Shown piece by piece: positions 40,043 to 48,337 of a DNA stretch of 57,163 bases (position 1 is its first letter; each line of letters opens with the position of its first letter). The notes beneath the pieces were generated by a model. It was not told the origin of the DNA and did not search any database. It saw only the letters and a list, made by a program, of their open reading frames with translations. Source of the stretch: Planctomycetota bacterium (lineage in GTDB: Bacteria > Planctomycetota > Planctomycetia > Gemmatales > Gemmataceae); NCBI GenBank assembly GCA_016873225.1, contig VGXS01000026.1, positions 1 through 57,163 of the forward strand, read 5' to 3'. The position numbers and the translations under genes are program-made.

Positions 40043-41709
40043 GCAGGCCTAAGGCCCGTTGGGTTGTAGCGCGGCCGGTGGATCGTGCCTGAGCGGTCCT
40101 GTGGTGATTCGGCGCCTTTCGCGATGGGAGACGTCAACTTCACCGGCAGCACCACGGTGAACCTGCTCCCCTTTCCAAGTTCACTTTCCAAAAAAATGTC
40201 ACCACCCAACAAAATGCACAACTCACGAACAATGGAAAGCCCAAGGCCCGTACCCGATGCCTCACGGGTCAGCGGATTGCCAGCTTGCCTGAATTTTTCG
40301 AAGATCAATTCCTGTTCCGCCTTGGCAACCCCGATTCCCGTGTCTTCGACCGTGACCTCAAGTTGATCCTCGATGATTTCAGCGTGAAGCACGACCACGC
40401 CCCCGGCCGGCGTGAACTTCATGGCGTTGCTAAGCAGGTTCTCAAGGATCCTCTTGAATTTGAGCAGATCCTGCCGCAATTTGGGCAGATCGTCCGACCA
40501 CACCCCGCGAAGGTCGATATTCCGCTTTTCCGCCAATGGCCTGAACATCGAAAGCGCCGACTCACACACTTCATGCAACCCGAACTCCACAGGAACGATG
40601 TCCATCTTTCCTGATTCGATCTTGGCCATTTCAAGAATGTCGCGAACCTGCTCGAGCAAGCTGAGGCCGCTGGCCCGGATGTTATTCACCCACCTGATAT
40701 GTTTCTCGGTGATCCCCTCGGATGTGGCGAGAACATCGGAAAATCCGAGTATGTTGTGGAGCGGCGTCCTGAGTTCATGACTCATCGTCGCGAGAAAATC
40801 ATCCTTGAGCTTGTTCGACTCGTAAAGGGCAAGGTTGGCCCGGGCCAACTCCTCGACCTTGGCGTCGAGTTCACCGTTGCTGAGCTCGAGGTTTTCCCTT
40901 GTGTTTGTCAGGTTCCTCAGCATGGTATTGAAGGCAAGGCTAAGCGCCTCAAATTCATCTCCTGAATGGATCTCGCTTCTTACATTCAGGCGCCCCTCGG
41001 TGATGGCGTCGCTGACATCCTTGAGGTGCTTGACGGGCTTGACGATGACATAGCGGATGATCAGGTAGGTGCCCGCCATGGTGAGCAATGCCGTCATCAG
41101 TGCTGAACTGATGAGAATGGCCCTGTTGAAATGCACCTTGGATTCCAGCGACTCCGGCGGCACCCTCAAGTCGACCTTCACCAACGCCAGCAGGTCGCCT
41201 TCCCTAAGGCCTTCCCTTCGGGCGGCATGGCATCCAACGCATGAGGCTGTCGCCCTCACGGCCCCGTAAAACCAGTTCCTCGACATCGCCAGCAGCAGTT
41301 TGTTGTGCTCCGAAAGGCCGGGATCAGTCATGAATTCCCTGAGGCGGTCGGTGCTGTAAAGGTCGCCAGGACTATTTTCCTCTTTTGTGGATCCTGGAAC
41401 AATGATCCGGTAGGCATAGTCGCGCAATCCGGCCGGCCAAGTGGATTCCTGCTCCTTGTGGAACTCCTCGAGGCTTGCCAGCGCCGGGCTTCCAACCCGG
41501 CACAGCGTCAGGATTTTCTCATCAACCACCTGCTGCACGAGCAACCGGCAAACACTTGGAACCTGCTCGTAGGCAAGGTGCTCGGTCTGGGCGGCGTAAA
41601 TCCAGAAACTGCATGTGATCAAAAGCAACGAAAAACCGCCCAGAAGGAACCGGCACTTCCGCTCCAGGCTCGTCTCGCCAAGCAGTCGCTTGAAACTACG
41701 GTAGGACAC
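40039..41709 (-). CDS. Haem-containing sensor histidine kinase (DUF3365/Tll0287-like input)
   Basis: A 556-residue membrane sensor kinase. A first membrane helix (CRFLLGGFSLLLITCSFWIY) leads to a periplasmic domain with CVGCHAARREG, a c-type haem site in the position of Tll0287-like (DUF3365) domains. A second helix (ILISSALMTALLTMAGTYLIIRYV) leads to HAMP (KPVKHLKDVSDAITEGRLNV), a coiled stretch, then FLATMSHELRTPLHNILGFSD with the phospho-His, ILENLLSNAMKFTPAGG, VEDTGIGVAKAE and GTGLGLSIVRELC. The GTG start with GGGGG is chosen; a TTG upstream lies deeper in mutM. It overlaps mutM by 14 bases. It probably senses redox state or gas; no response regulator is directly adjacent. Confidence 0.87.
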   Translation of the reverse strand: MSYRSFKRLLGETSLERKCRFLLGGFSLLLITCSFWIYAAQTEHLAYEQVPSVCRLLVQQVVDEKILTLCRVGSPALASLEEFHKEQESTWPAGLRDYAYRIIVPGSTKEENSPGDLYSTDRLREFMTDPGLSEHNKLLLAMSRNWFYGAVRATASCVGCHAARREGLREGDLLALVKVDLRVPPESLESKVHFNRAILISSALMTALLTMAGTYLIIRYVIVKPVKHLKDVSDAITEGRLNVRSEIHSGDEFEALSLAFNTMLRNLTNTRENLELSNGELDAKVEELARANLALYESNKLKDDFLATMSHELRTPLHNILGFSDVLATSEGITEKHIRWVNNIRASGLSLLEQVRDILEMAKIESGKMDIVPVEFGLHEVCESALSMFRPLAEKRNIDLRGVWSDDLPKLRQDLLKFKRILENLLSNAMKFTPAGGVVVLHAEIIEDQLEVTVEDTGIGVAKAEQELIFEKFRQAGNPLTREASGTGLGLSIVRELCILLGGDIFLESELGKGSRFTVVLPVKLTSPIAKGAESPQDRSGTIHRPRYNPTGLRPA

Positions 41710-42553
41710 GGTTGCCCCCGCGCTTGCCAATATCCTGAGACTGGCATCCCGGACAAAAGTGGGATGAACGACCGGCAATCATTATCCGGATGATGATCAA
41801 ACCGCATCTCGAGCACGGTTCTCCTTCCCTGCCATACACGGCAAGGCTGTGCTGGTGCGTGCCCCCGAGGCCGCTTCCTCCCACATAGTCCCTCAAGGTC
41901 GTCCCCCGGCCCGCTATCGCCTCTTCCATGACGCATCCCGCAGCTTGCAAGAGAGCGGTGGATTCAGGCCGCGTCAACGACTTGGCTTGCCGGGCAGGAT
42001 GAATTCCCGCGCGGTGCAGGGCTTCGTCGGCATAGATGTTGCCAAGACCCGATATGGTGCTTTGATCGATCAGCAGCGACTTGATGGCTCTCGAACTCGC
42101 CATCAGGGACGCCACCCAATTATCCCCATCCATCAGCCAAGGTTCCGGCCCAAGCGCAACGGATTCAAACCTCTTCTCAAGCGATGCTTGGCCAGTGTGA
42201 AATTCCACTCCACCAAAACGCCTGATGTCCCGATAGCGAAGCTCAAAACCACCGCTCAATCGGAATCGAAGATGCAGGTGGTCCGCAACGATTTCATCAT
42301 CGGGAACGCAGGTGAGCTGTCCTGTCATTCCCAGGTGGATTAGCAGCGAGGCATCTTGCGTCAAGCCAACAATGATGAACTTGGCGCGACGGCCAATCGC
42401 TTCCACGGACAATCCGCGAATCCGGCGGTTCCATGTCGGCTTCCAAGGATAACGAAGCCGCTTGGCTCCATTGGAAACATCGAGCAACACACGGCCGACC
42501 AGCAGCGGCCTGAGGTCGCGAACAACGGTTTCAACTTCAGGTAATTCAGGCAT
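41696..42553 (-). CDS. mutM: Formamidopyrimidine-DNA glycosylase
   Basis: A 285-residue DNA repair enzyme that removes 8-oxoguanine and cuts the strand. The start is fixed by MPELPEVETV, since Pro2 is the nucleophile and Glu3 is catalytic; a longer frame upstream is not used. Further landmarks: GRRAKFIIVGL with the catalytic Lys region, LLIHLGMTGQL, RFGGVEF, the H2TH motif with ISGLGNIYADEALHRAGIHP in parts, the lysine-Asn pair, and the zinc finger C-x2-C ... C-x2-C in PCSRCG ... HFCPGCQ. The family length is about 270. It is followed by, and overlaps, the haem sensor kinase gene. It is divergent from trpB. Confidence 0.95.
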   Translation of the reverse strand: MPELPEVETVVRDLRPLLVGRVLLDVSNGAKRLRYPWKPTWNRRIRGLSVEAIGRRAKFIIVGLTQDASLLIHLGMTGQLTCVPDDEIVADHLHLRFRLSGGFELRYRDIRRFGGVEFHTGQASLEKRFESVALGPEPWLMDGDNWVASLMASSRAIKSLLIDQSTISGLGNIYADEALHRAGIHPARQAKSLTRPESTALLQAAGCVMEEAIAGRGTTLRDYVGGSGLGGTHQHSLAVYGREGEPCSRCGLIIIRIMIAGRSSHFCPGCQSQDIGKRGGNRVLP

Positions 42554-42683
42554 TGATGAACTGTCCCGAACGAATTCTGCCATCATAATCCATGGCATGG
42601 CCAACGCATCCGGCCTTCTTGACCGTTTGATCGGGCGGGCCTAGGGTGGGATTTTTGGTCCCGAACGCCATGGGGAGATTGGT

Positions 42684-43907
42684 ATGTCCGCCGCGGTTTC
42701 CATGGTTCCCGACAAGGCCGGACGATTTGGCCCCTTTGGCGGCAGATATGTCCCCGAAACACTTGTTGCCGCTCTGGACCAACTGACTCAGGCATACGAA
42801 CAGGCCATCGCGGACCCGAGATTCCACGCGGAATTTGAGTTCCATCTCAAGTCATTTGTTGGACGGCCGAATCCTCTTTATTTCGCATCCAGGCTCACTG
42901 CCCAGGCGGGAGGGGCAAGGATTTTCTTCAAGCGGGAAGATTTGAATCATACGGGCGCGCACAAGATCAACAATTCGATCGGGCAGGTTCTGCTGGCAAG
43001 GCGAATGGGCAAGCCTCGAATCATTGCTGAAACCGGAGCGGGACAACACGGGGTCGCGACAGCGACGGCTTGCGCCCTTTTCGGGTTGCCATGCACTGTC
43101 TACATGGGCGAGGAGGATGTCCGCAGGCAAAAGTTGAATGTTTTCAAGATGCAATCAATGGGTACGAAAGTCCACCCGGTGACCACCGGATCCAGAACCC
43201 TACGGGACGCGATCAATGAAGCCATGCGTGATTGGATGGCCACTGTTGAATCAACTCATTACGTGCTCGGCAGCGTAGTTGGCCCCCATCCTTTTCCAAG
43301 GATCGTCCGCGATTTCCAATCAGTCATCGGAAAAGAAACGAGAGCACAGTGCCTTGACCAGCTTGGCCGCCTTCCCGATGTCGTCATTGCTTGTGTTGGA
43401 GGGGGCAGCAACGCCGCGGGAATGTTTTTCCCGTTTGTTGATGACCCTAGTGTCAGGTTGATCGGCGTCGAGGCCGGCGGTAGAGCCAATGACCCCGGAC
43501 AGCATGCGGCAACCCTTTCCTTTGGAAAACCTGGGGTTCTTCATGGAACCATGAGCTATGTCCTGCAGGATGAGGATGGCCAGACCGCTGATGTTCACAG
43601 CGTCTCCGCAGGACTGGACTACCCCGGCGTCGGACCTGAGCACAGTTATTGGCGGGATAGTGGAAGAGTTGAGTACACGGCCTGCGATGACTCTTCGGCC
43701 TTGGAATCGTTCTACCTCTGCTCGAGGATGGAAGGCATTCTGCCGGCGCTGGAAACCGCGCACGCCATCAAGGAAGCCATGCGAATCGCCGCATCAAGGC
43801 CGCATGGCGACATCGTTGTTGTTTGCCTTTCCGGACGGGGAGACAAGGATTGCTATGAAATCGCCCGTTTGAGCGGTCAGGATCTTGAAACCGCTTCTGT
43901 CCACTGA
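42684..43907 (+). CDS. trpB: Tryptophan synthase beta subunit
   Basis: A 407-residue PLP enzyme that joins indole and serine to make tryptophan. Motifs: [18 protein letters not shown] at the N-terminus, [25 protein letters not shown] sequence with [17 protein letters not shown] (PLP Lys in AHKIN), [41 protein letters not shown] sequence ([14 protein letters not shown]), and CLSGRGDKD at the end. This is the TrpB1 type that pairs with TrpA. GGAG is six bases before the ATG. trpA follows after 13 bases. No other trp genes are in view, so the pathway is split, as in many planctomycetes. Confidence 0.97.
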   Translation: MSAAVSMVPDKAGRFGPFGGRYVPETLVAALDQLTQAYEQAIADPRFHAEFEFHLKSFVGRPNPLYFASRLTAQAGGARIFFKREDLNHTGAHKINNSIGQVLLARRMGKPRIIAETGAGQHGVATATACALFGLPCTVYMGEEDVRRQKLNVFKMQSMGTKVHPVTTGSRTLRDAINEAMRDWMATVESTHYVLGSVVGPHPFPRIVRDFQSVIGKETRAQCLDQLGRLPDVVIACVGGGSNAAGMFFPFVDDPSVRLIGVEAGGRANDPGQHAATLSFGKPGVLHGTMSYVLQDEDGQTADVHSVSAGLDYPGVGPEHSYWRDSGRVEYTACDDSSALESFYLCSRMEGILPALETAHAIKEAMRIAASRPHGDIVVVCLSGRGDKDCYEIARLSGQDLETASVH

Positions 43908-43920
43908 TTTCGGGGTAAAA

Positions 43921-44733
43921 ATGACCAGCCTTGCTCGCTTGTTTGACAGCCTTCGGAATGCCCGGCGTAAAGCCTTTATCCCTTTCATGACTGCCGGGGA
44001 TCCAGACCCGCAAACCACCCGGGAAGCCGTCAGGCGTCTTGTGTTGGCAGGGGCATCGGTGGTTGAACTCGGATTCCCATATAGCGATCCCATCGCCGAT
44101 GGACCCGTGATCCAGGCGAGCTACACCCGGGCCCTTTCGAAAAAGCCCTCCATGGAAACGCTCTTGTCACTGTGTTCATCCATGAAGGACGACTCGCTGA
44201 TCCAGCCTGTGCCAAGGCTTGGGATGTTGAGCTACAGCCTGATACACCGACGCGGCCCCGAAAAATTTGTCCAAGATGCGGCTAGTTCAGGCCTCTCAGG
44301 CCTGATTGTGCCTGACCTTCCAGTCGAGGAATCGATCGAACTGAGATCCCTTTGCGCCAAATCAGGAATTGACCTCATTCTCCTCGTGACTCCAACCACT
44401 CCACGAGACCGCGCCCTGCGCATCCTGGAAGCCTGTTCCGGTTTCGTGTACTGCGTGAGCATCACTGGAATTACAGGTGAGCGCTCTGAACTTCCGGCGA
44501 GCCTGATTGACCAACTCGGTTGGCTTCGCGACCAAACGAATCTGCCATTATGTGTTGGTTTCGGGGTCAGCAGGCCGGATCAGGTCGCGATGCTAAGGAC
44601 TCATGTCGATGGAGTCATCGTCGGAAGCGCTTTGGTTCGCCATCTGGAGCGAATCCCATCCGAAGGAATGAATGCCGCCCTTGATTCGATTGAGGCCTTG
44701 GCAAGGTCCCTTTGTTCGGCCGTGAATCCCTGA
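43921..44733 (+). CDS. trpA: Tryptophan synthase alpha subunit
   Basis: A 270-residue TIM-barrel lyase that frees indole from indole-3-glycerol phosphate and channels it to TrpB. Motifs: KAFIPFMTAGDPDPQTT, VVELGFPYSDPIADGPVIQ (catalytic Glu and Asp), DAASSGLSGLIVPDLPVEES, LILLVTPTTP, GFVYCVSITGITGE, VGFGVSRPDQV and DGVIVGSALV. The length is normal. The ATG (MTSLARL) is preceded by GGGG; an in-frame ATG overlapping trpB is less likely. The gene completes a two-gene operon with trpB and is followed by the trmB-like gene after 16 bases. Confidence 0.96.
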   Translation: MTSLARLFDSLRNARRKAFIPFMTAGDPDPQTTREAVRRLVLAGASVVELGFPYSDPIADGPVIQASYTRALSKKPSMETLLSLCSSMKDDSLIQPVPRLGMLSYSLIHRRGPEKFVQDAASSGLSGLIVPDLPVEESIELRSLCAKSGIDLILLVTPTTPRDRALRILEACSGFVYCVSITGITGERSELPASLIDQLGWLRDQTNLPLCVGFGVSRPDQVAMLRTHVDGVIVGSALVRHLERIPSEGMNAALDSIEALARSLCSAVNP

Positions 44734-44749
44734 TTTTCCAAAGGTTTCC

Positions 44750-45505
44750 ATGCCCCGAAAGCGTCGAGGAAACGGCAGGCCCAAACCGACTGGTTCGGGG
44801 GAAACGGAAAGCGAATTTGGCGTTCCCATACCTGGTTCAATCCTGCCTGAGGAAGCATGGGCGCGCACAGCGCTGAAGAAACTTCCCCAAAACGGAGCCA
44901 TCGACATCGATGCTTTGTTCGGCCGACACGCACCGCTCGTGGTCGACATTGGATGTGGTAACGGAAGGTTTAGTATTGGAAGCGCATGGTCAAGAAAGGA
45001 CCACGATCATCTGGCCGCGGATGTTCTTCCCGTCGTCATTCGCTATGCCACCAGGAGGGGTAACCAGAGAGGACTCAATAATCTCAGGTTTTGCGTCGTT
45101 GACGGGGAAAGACTTGTCACTCAACTGCTTCCGGCTTCCAGGGCAAGGGAAGTTCACTGCTATCATCCGCAACCATTTCCAAGACCCGGAGAAGGGTCGG
45201 TCAGACTTATCAACCCATTTTTCCTGGCGGAGATAATCCGCGTTCTGGAAATTGGGGGCCTGTTTGTCGTTCAAACAGACAATTCCGGCTACTGGAAACA
45301 AATAATATCCATGGTGAGCCATTTCTTCACATTTCATGAGAACAACGACTATTGGCCGGATGCGCCGCAAGGAAGAAGCCGTCGTGAAATTTACGCATTA
45401 ATGAAGGGAATGAAAGTTTACCGGGGATTTGGAAGTCCTATCGAGGGAATTAATTACGAAGAGGCACTCAAGCTGTCAGATCAATTGGCCGGCAGGAATC
45501 ACTAA
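44750..45505 (+). CDS. tRNA (guanine-N7)-methyltransferase-like protein (TrmB family, diverged)
   Basis: A 251-residue Rossmann methyltransferase of the TrmB type, which makes m7G46 in tRNA. APLVVDIGCGNGRFSIGSA is the SAM loop, NNLRFCVVDGERLV the middle strand, and GLFVVQTDNSGYW the 'TD' motif. The catalytic motif normally reads FPDPWxKxRHxKRR; here it is HCYHPQPFPRPGEGSVRLIN, so the usual Asp and basic residues are changed. The N-terminus (KRRGNGRPKPTGSG) is a basic tail that could bind RNA. AAAGG is near the ATG. It follows trpA closely and ends two bases before a large inverted repeat. The family is confident, activity less so. Confidence 0.75.
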   Translation: MPRKRRGNGRPKPTGSGETESEFGVPIPGSILPEEAWARTALKKLPQNGAIDIDALFGRHAPLVVDIGCGNGRFSIGSAWSRKDHDHLAADVLPVVIRYATRRGNQRGLNNLRFCVVDGERLVTQLLPASRAREVHCYHPQPFPRPGEGSVRLINPFFLAEIIRVLEIGGLFVVQTDNSGYWKQIISMVSHFFTFHENNDYWPDAPQGRSRREIYALMKGMKVYRGFGSPIEGINYEEALKLSDQLAGRNH

Positions 45506-45506
45506 A

Positions 45507-45572
45507 ATCGGGGCAGTGGCTCCCAGCGCAAAGCAGGTTCCAACACGAAGCCTGCCCCGCCACTGCCCCGAT
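45507..45572 (+). repeat. Long intergenic inverted repeat (nested hairpin)
   Basis: ATCGGGGCAGTGGC (45507-45520) pairs perfectly, 14 bp, with GCCACTGCCCCGAT (45559-45572). Inside the 38-base loop, GCAGG (45533-45537) and CCTGC (45551-45555) form a second 5-bp stem. It begins just after the trmB-like stop codon. No U-tract follows, so a classical rho-independent terminator is not supported. It could be an mRNA-stabilising structure, a repeat-family element or a small RNA. Confidence 0.5.
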
Positions 45573-45630
45573 GGTCGCTACAACAATTTAAGTTTATCCA
45601 ACCAATCATTCAAAGTCATAAGAATTTACC

Positions 45631-46029
45631 ATGACAACCCCGGCAACCCAGAGCAGCGAACCGTCAAAATCAGCCGATTCAATGCAATTTGTAATTCTCT
45701 CCCATGACTGGCCTTACTTTCACTGGGATATCCTCCTCCAATCCGGAAATCGATTGATGGGCTGGCGCGGTGATTCTTCCGGACATTTTCTTAATGGGGG
45801 ATTGATCGTCCAGAGTGATGACCATCGTTTGGAATATCTCGATTATGAGGGTGTTGTCAGCGGAAACCGCGGGATCGTCCACAGACTAGATAGGGGGGAA
45901 CTAGTTTGGTTAGAAACGGGACCTAACCTCCTGGTTGCCAAGATCTCAGGAAAAGTCTGGAAAGGTACTCTCAGGCTAACCAAGGAAACTGATGGAGATT
46001 GGTTCGCCACATTGGATAGAGCCGACTAA
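45631..46029 (+). CDS. LigD 3'-phosphoesterase-like domain protein
   Basis: A 132-residue protein that consists only of the LigD N-terminal phosphoesterase (PE) type domain. The family's metal site H-x3-x2-HxD is present in LSHDWPYFHWDILL, followed by an SWxx-like strand (MGWRGDSSG), DDHRLEYLDYEGVVSGNRG matching the PE 'HPLDYxDFEG-x-IP-x-G' block, and DRGELVW. In LigD this part trims 3' ends before NHEJ ligation. Stand-alone copies are known in planctomycetes and archaea. No Ku or ligase is nearby. The start could also be the Met 17 codons in (MQFVILSHD). It sits between methyltransferase genes. Confidence 0.8.
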   Translation: MTTPATQSSEPSKSADSMQFVILSHDWPYFHWDILLQSGNRLMGWRGDSSGHFLNGGLIVQSDDHRLEYLDYEGVVSGNRGIVHRLDRGELVWLETGPNLLVAKISGKVWKGTLRLTKETDGDWFATLDRAD

Positions 46030-46053
46030 AAGAAGAAAAGAAATGGGAGATCA

Positions 46054-46761
46054 TCATGGGCCAGAGGTAACAGGCCCCACAATCGGCCCTTCGAGCTCGG
46101 GAGAACGACCACGAATGACGAGTTTCCCGTTCTGGATTCTCAAATCAACAATCTGGAATTCCGGTCTGGCTTTCTCAGCGCCAAAACTAAGGACAGCGAC
46201 CGATTGCCCACCATGCCGATACCAGTGAACATCGACACCCGCCTGACGGAGACTGTCAGCTATCTGGTCGAGCAAGCCTTGAAAAGGTAGCGGCATCGAA
46301 CCGGCTTGGAATTTCTGGAATTCAATAACAACGGCGTTGGGCACTTCACGGGCCAGCCACATGCGCACCTGCGCGGAAAGCACAACGCTGGCACCCGCGA
46401 AGCGATAACGGACCCCTATCTTGAGGGCATCACCTTGGAATTCCACCCTAGGGTCTTCAAAAACTTCGGGAAGAATCGATGGCTGGAGGCCATGGTTGGC
46501 CAGACCTTCCTGCAAGGCGCCATTGATGGCGCTTTGTGAAAATTGGCCAAACCAGTCACGATCAGCGGCGATCGAGGCCATGAACTCCCCAAGGTCCGTC
46601 ACAAATTCCTGGGACAATCTGACACGGTGTTCACCCTCGGAGATGCCAACCCGTGTGTAAAAGTTAGGCTCGTGCCTGAGGATCGAAATACCTGCCGCCG
46701 CGACGGAACCCACGAGGGTAAAAATCAGAACAAGCCCGATCCAGAAATTGCGATACAGCAT
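46054..46761 (-). CDS. Membrane-anchored hypothetical protein
   Basis: A 235-residue protein with an N-terminal hydrophobic helix (FWIGLVLIFTLVGSVAAAG) as anchor or signal, then EPNFYTRVGIS, FSQSAINGALQEGLANHG, and a beta-rich body (ALKIGVRYRFAGASVVLSAQVRMWL in parts). The 'EPxFY' start and body are of a kind I have seen in unnamed planctomycete envelope proteins. GGGGGTGG lies near the ATG. An upstream in-frame extension is unlikely. It is divergent from the SAM-methyltransferase gene, with 54 bases between starts. Function unknown. Confidence 0.68.
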   Translation of the reverse strand: MLYRNFWIGLVLIFTLVGSVAAAGISILRHEPNFYTRVGISEGEHRVRLSQEFVTDLGEFMASIAADRDWFGQFSQSAINGALQEGLANHGLQPSILPEVFEDPRVEFQGDALKIGVRYRFAGASVVLSAQVRMWLAREVPNAVVIEFQKFQAGSMPLPFQGLLDQIADSLRQAGVDVHWYRHGGQSVAVLSFGAEKARPEFQIVDLRIQNGKLVIRGRSPELEGPIVGPVTSGP

Positions 46762-46815
46762 TCGCCACCCCCAACAATTCTCTGTCTCATATGCTTGAAA
46801 TGCCGAAGGAATCAA

Positions 46816-47700
46816 GTGGTGAAACAACATGACCTTGATCCCAAAGGGAATGCGGGCGTATGCGCAAAAAAAGCAAGTAGATTGTCTGGTTCATGGGGTA
46901 AAGACTTGGATCAGTTTCCGCGATTACTTGATGAACCCTCCCCGGTGGAGGAGGCTTTTCCAGCTTTGGATGCGACCGCCATTCACCGCCTTGCCATGGC
47001 TGAGGCCATGGTTGGACGGTTGCATGGAGCCTTCGCCGGAAAGCCATTCAGCGCCGAATGGTTTATGTCAATTGAGGAAAAAAGGCACGGAAAACATGGG
47101 GTTTGGCTCCCCCGACATCTTGAATTCGCCCGCCATGAACGCGAGAAGGTTCTATGTCTGGGTGATTGTTTGGGCACCGATTGGGTCAAATATGCGGCCC
47201 ATGGCGCGGATGTGACAATTGCAACCAGCGCAAGGTTTGTCGAACCGATCAGGATGAATTTCAAGTGGCGTGGGATGAACGCGACGATATTAACAACAGA
47301 TTCAGGCAAGATATCGTGGCCAGACGAGTCGGCCGATGTGATAGCGGCGAACTGGATAACGGATGACGAGGCACCGAAACTCTGGGCACCCGAGGTCATT
47401 CGCCTTCTCAAGCCGGGTGGGAAGATTCTTGCCTTGGCCAAGGCCCGATGGAACCTTCGGGAACTCATGCGGTTGCATTGGTGGAAACCGCGGAATATTT
47501 GGACAAGGTCCAGGCTGGCCCACCTTTTGCCAACCTTCGAGGAAATCCGGGTTCGTCAGAGACAAATCCGCAGGAGTGAGGTGCCCGCGATCATCCGGTT
47601 CATTCCAATGCCATTATTGGAAAGGTTGGCAGGAAACGCGCTAGTCCTCAAGGCTTTCAAACCGCTGTCCGTAATTGGGGGCTTGCGCACTGCCGCTTGA
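46816..47700 (+). CDS. Class I SAM-dependent methyltransferase
   Basis: A 294-residue methyltransferase. KVLCLGDCLGTDWVKYAA is motif I (glycine-rich SAM loop), ADVTIATSARFVEPIRMN motif II, ADVIAANWITDDEAPKLW and VIRLLKPGGKILAL motifs IV-VI. The GTG start is chosen because AAGGA lies five bases upstream; the long frame that runs back to 46543 is antisense to the neighbouring gene and not protein-like. The N-terminal 75 residues carry helices (AMAEAMVGRLHGAFAG) typical of small-molecule or protein methyltransferases. The substrate is not evident. The DUF488 gene follows after 19 bases. Confidence 0.75.
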   Translation: MVKQHDLDPKGNAGVCAKKASRLSGSWGKDLDQFPRLLDEPSPVEEAFPALDATAIHRLAMAEAMVGRLHGAFAGKPFSAEWFMSIEEKRHGKHGVWLPRHLEFARHEREKVLCLGDCLGTDWVKYAAHGADVTIATSARFVEPIRMNFKWRGMNATILTTDSGKISWPDESADVIAANWITDDEAPKLWAPEVIRLLKPGGKILALAKARWNLRELMRLHWWKPRNIWTRSRLAHLLPTFEEIRVRQRQIRRSEVPAIIRFIPMPLLERLAGNALVLKAFKPLSVIGGLRTAA

Positions 47701-47719
47701 TCGATAATCATCATCCTCC

Positions 47720-48337
47720 ATGCCCGGACGAATTTTCACACTGGGGCACAGCACCCTGGATATCGACTCTTTTGTCGAACTTTGTCAATCCGCTGAAATT
47801 GATGCTATCGCGGATGTCAGGTCCGTGCCTTACAGCCGAATGGCTCCCCAACACAACCGTGAGACAATTCAATCGGCTTTTGAAGGGCGAAGGCTGGTTT
47901 ATGTCTATATGGGAAACCTTCTGGGCGGACGCCCAACCCGCCCATCGCTTTTCAATAACAATGGCCGCGCAGATTATGTGGCTATGCGGCAATCCTCTGA
48001 ATTCATGGAAGGCATCGCACGGATCCGCAAAGGCCTCGAACAATTCAACATCGGGCTGATGTGCGGGGAGGAGGACCCCGTCACATGTCACAGGGCCCTG
48101 CTGATTGCCCCGGCATTGGCTGCCATCGGCCTGCCACCAAGTCATCTGCGGAAAGGCGGCCGCTTGGAGTCACATCGGCAATTCGAGGACAGGTTGCTCG
48201 AAGCAAATGGTGTCATGTTGTCGCAAGGCGACTTGTTCCTCAACAGGCAAACACTAGTTGAGCAGGCCATTGAATCCATGGCAGACAGGCACGCTTACAG
48301 ATCAGGTTTCGAACCAAACGATCAAGCAAGCGAATAA
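47720..48337 (+). CDS. DUF488 domain protein
   Basis: A 205-residue protein of the DUF488 family, small proteins of unknown enzymatic role found in many bacteria. Its landmarks are IFTLGHSTLDIDSFVELC at the start, AIADVRSVPYSRMAPQHN, VYVYMGNLLGGRP, and GLMCGEEDPVTCHRALLIAPAL with the conserved C-x-E-x5-CHR motif. All conserved Cys/His/Arg residues are present. The C-terminal tail carries an extra helix (LVEQAIESMADRHAYRSG). The tail overlaps the convergent RNA methyltransferase by 16 bases. Confidence 0.9.
   Translation: MPGRIFTLGHSTLDIDSFVELCQSAEIDAIADVRSVPYSRMAPQHNRETIQSAFEGRRLVYVYMGNLLGGRPTRPSLFNNNGRADYVAMRQSSEFMEGIARIRKGLEQFNIGLMCGEEDPVTCHRALLIAPALAAIGLPPSHLRKGGRLESHRQFEDRLLEANGVMLSQGDLFLNRQTLVEQAIESMADRHAYRSGFEPNDQASE

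Noticed and set aside
42554..42683. Trp attenuator or T-box before trpB
   Set aside because: No Trp-codon leader peptide, no T-box sequence and only a 4-bp stem (GGGA/TCCC) are present in the 130 bases.
46543..46815. N-terminal extension of the SAM-methyltransferase frame
   Set aside because: It overlaps the opposite-strand membrane protein gene, is not protein-like, and a GTG with well-spaced AAGGA stands at 46816.
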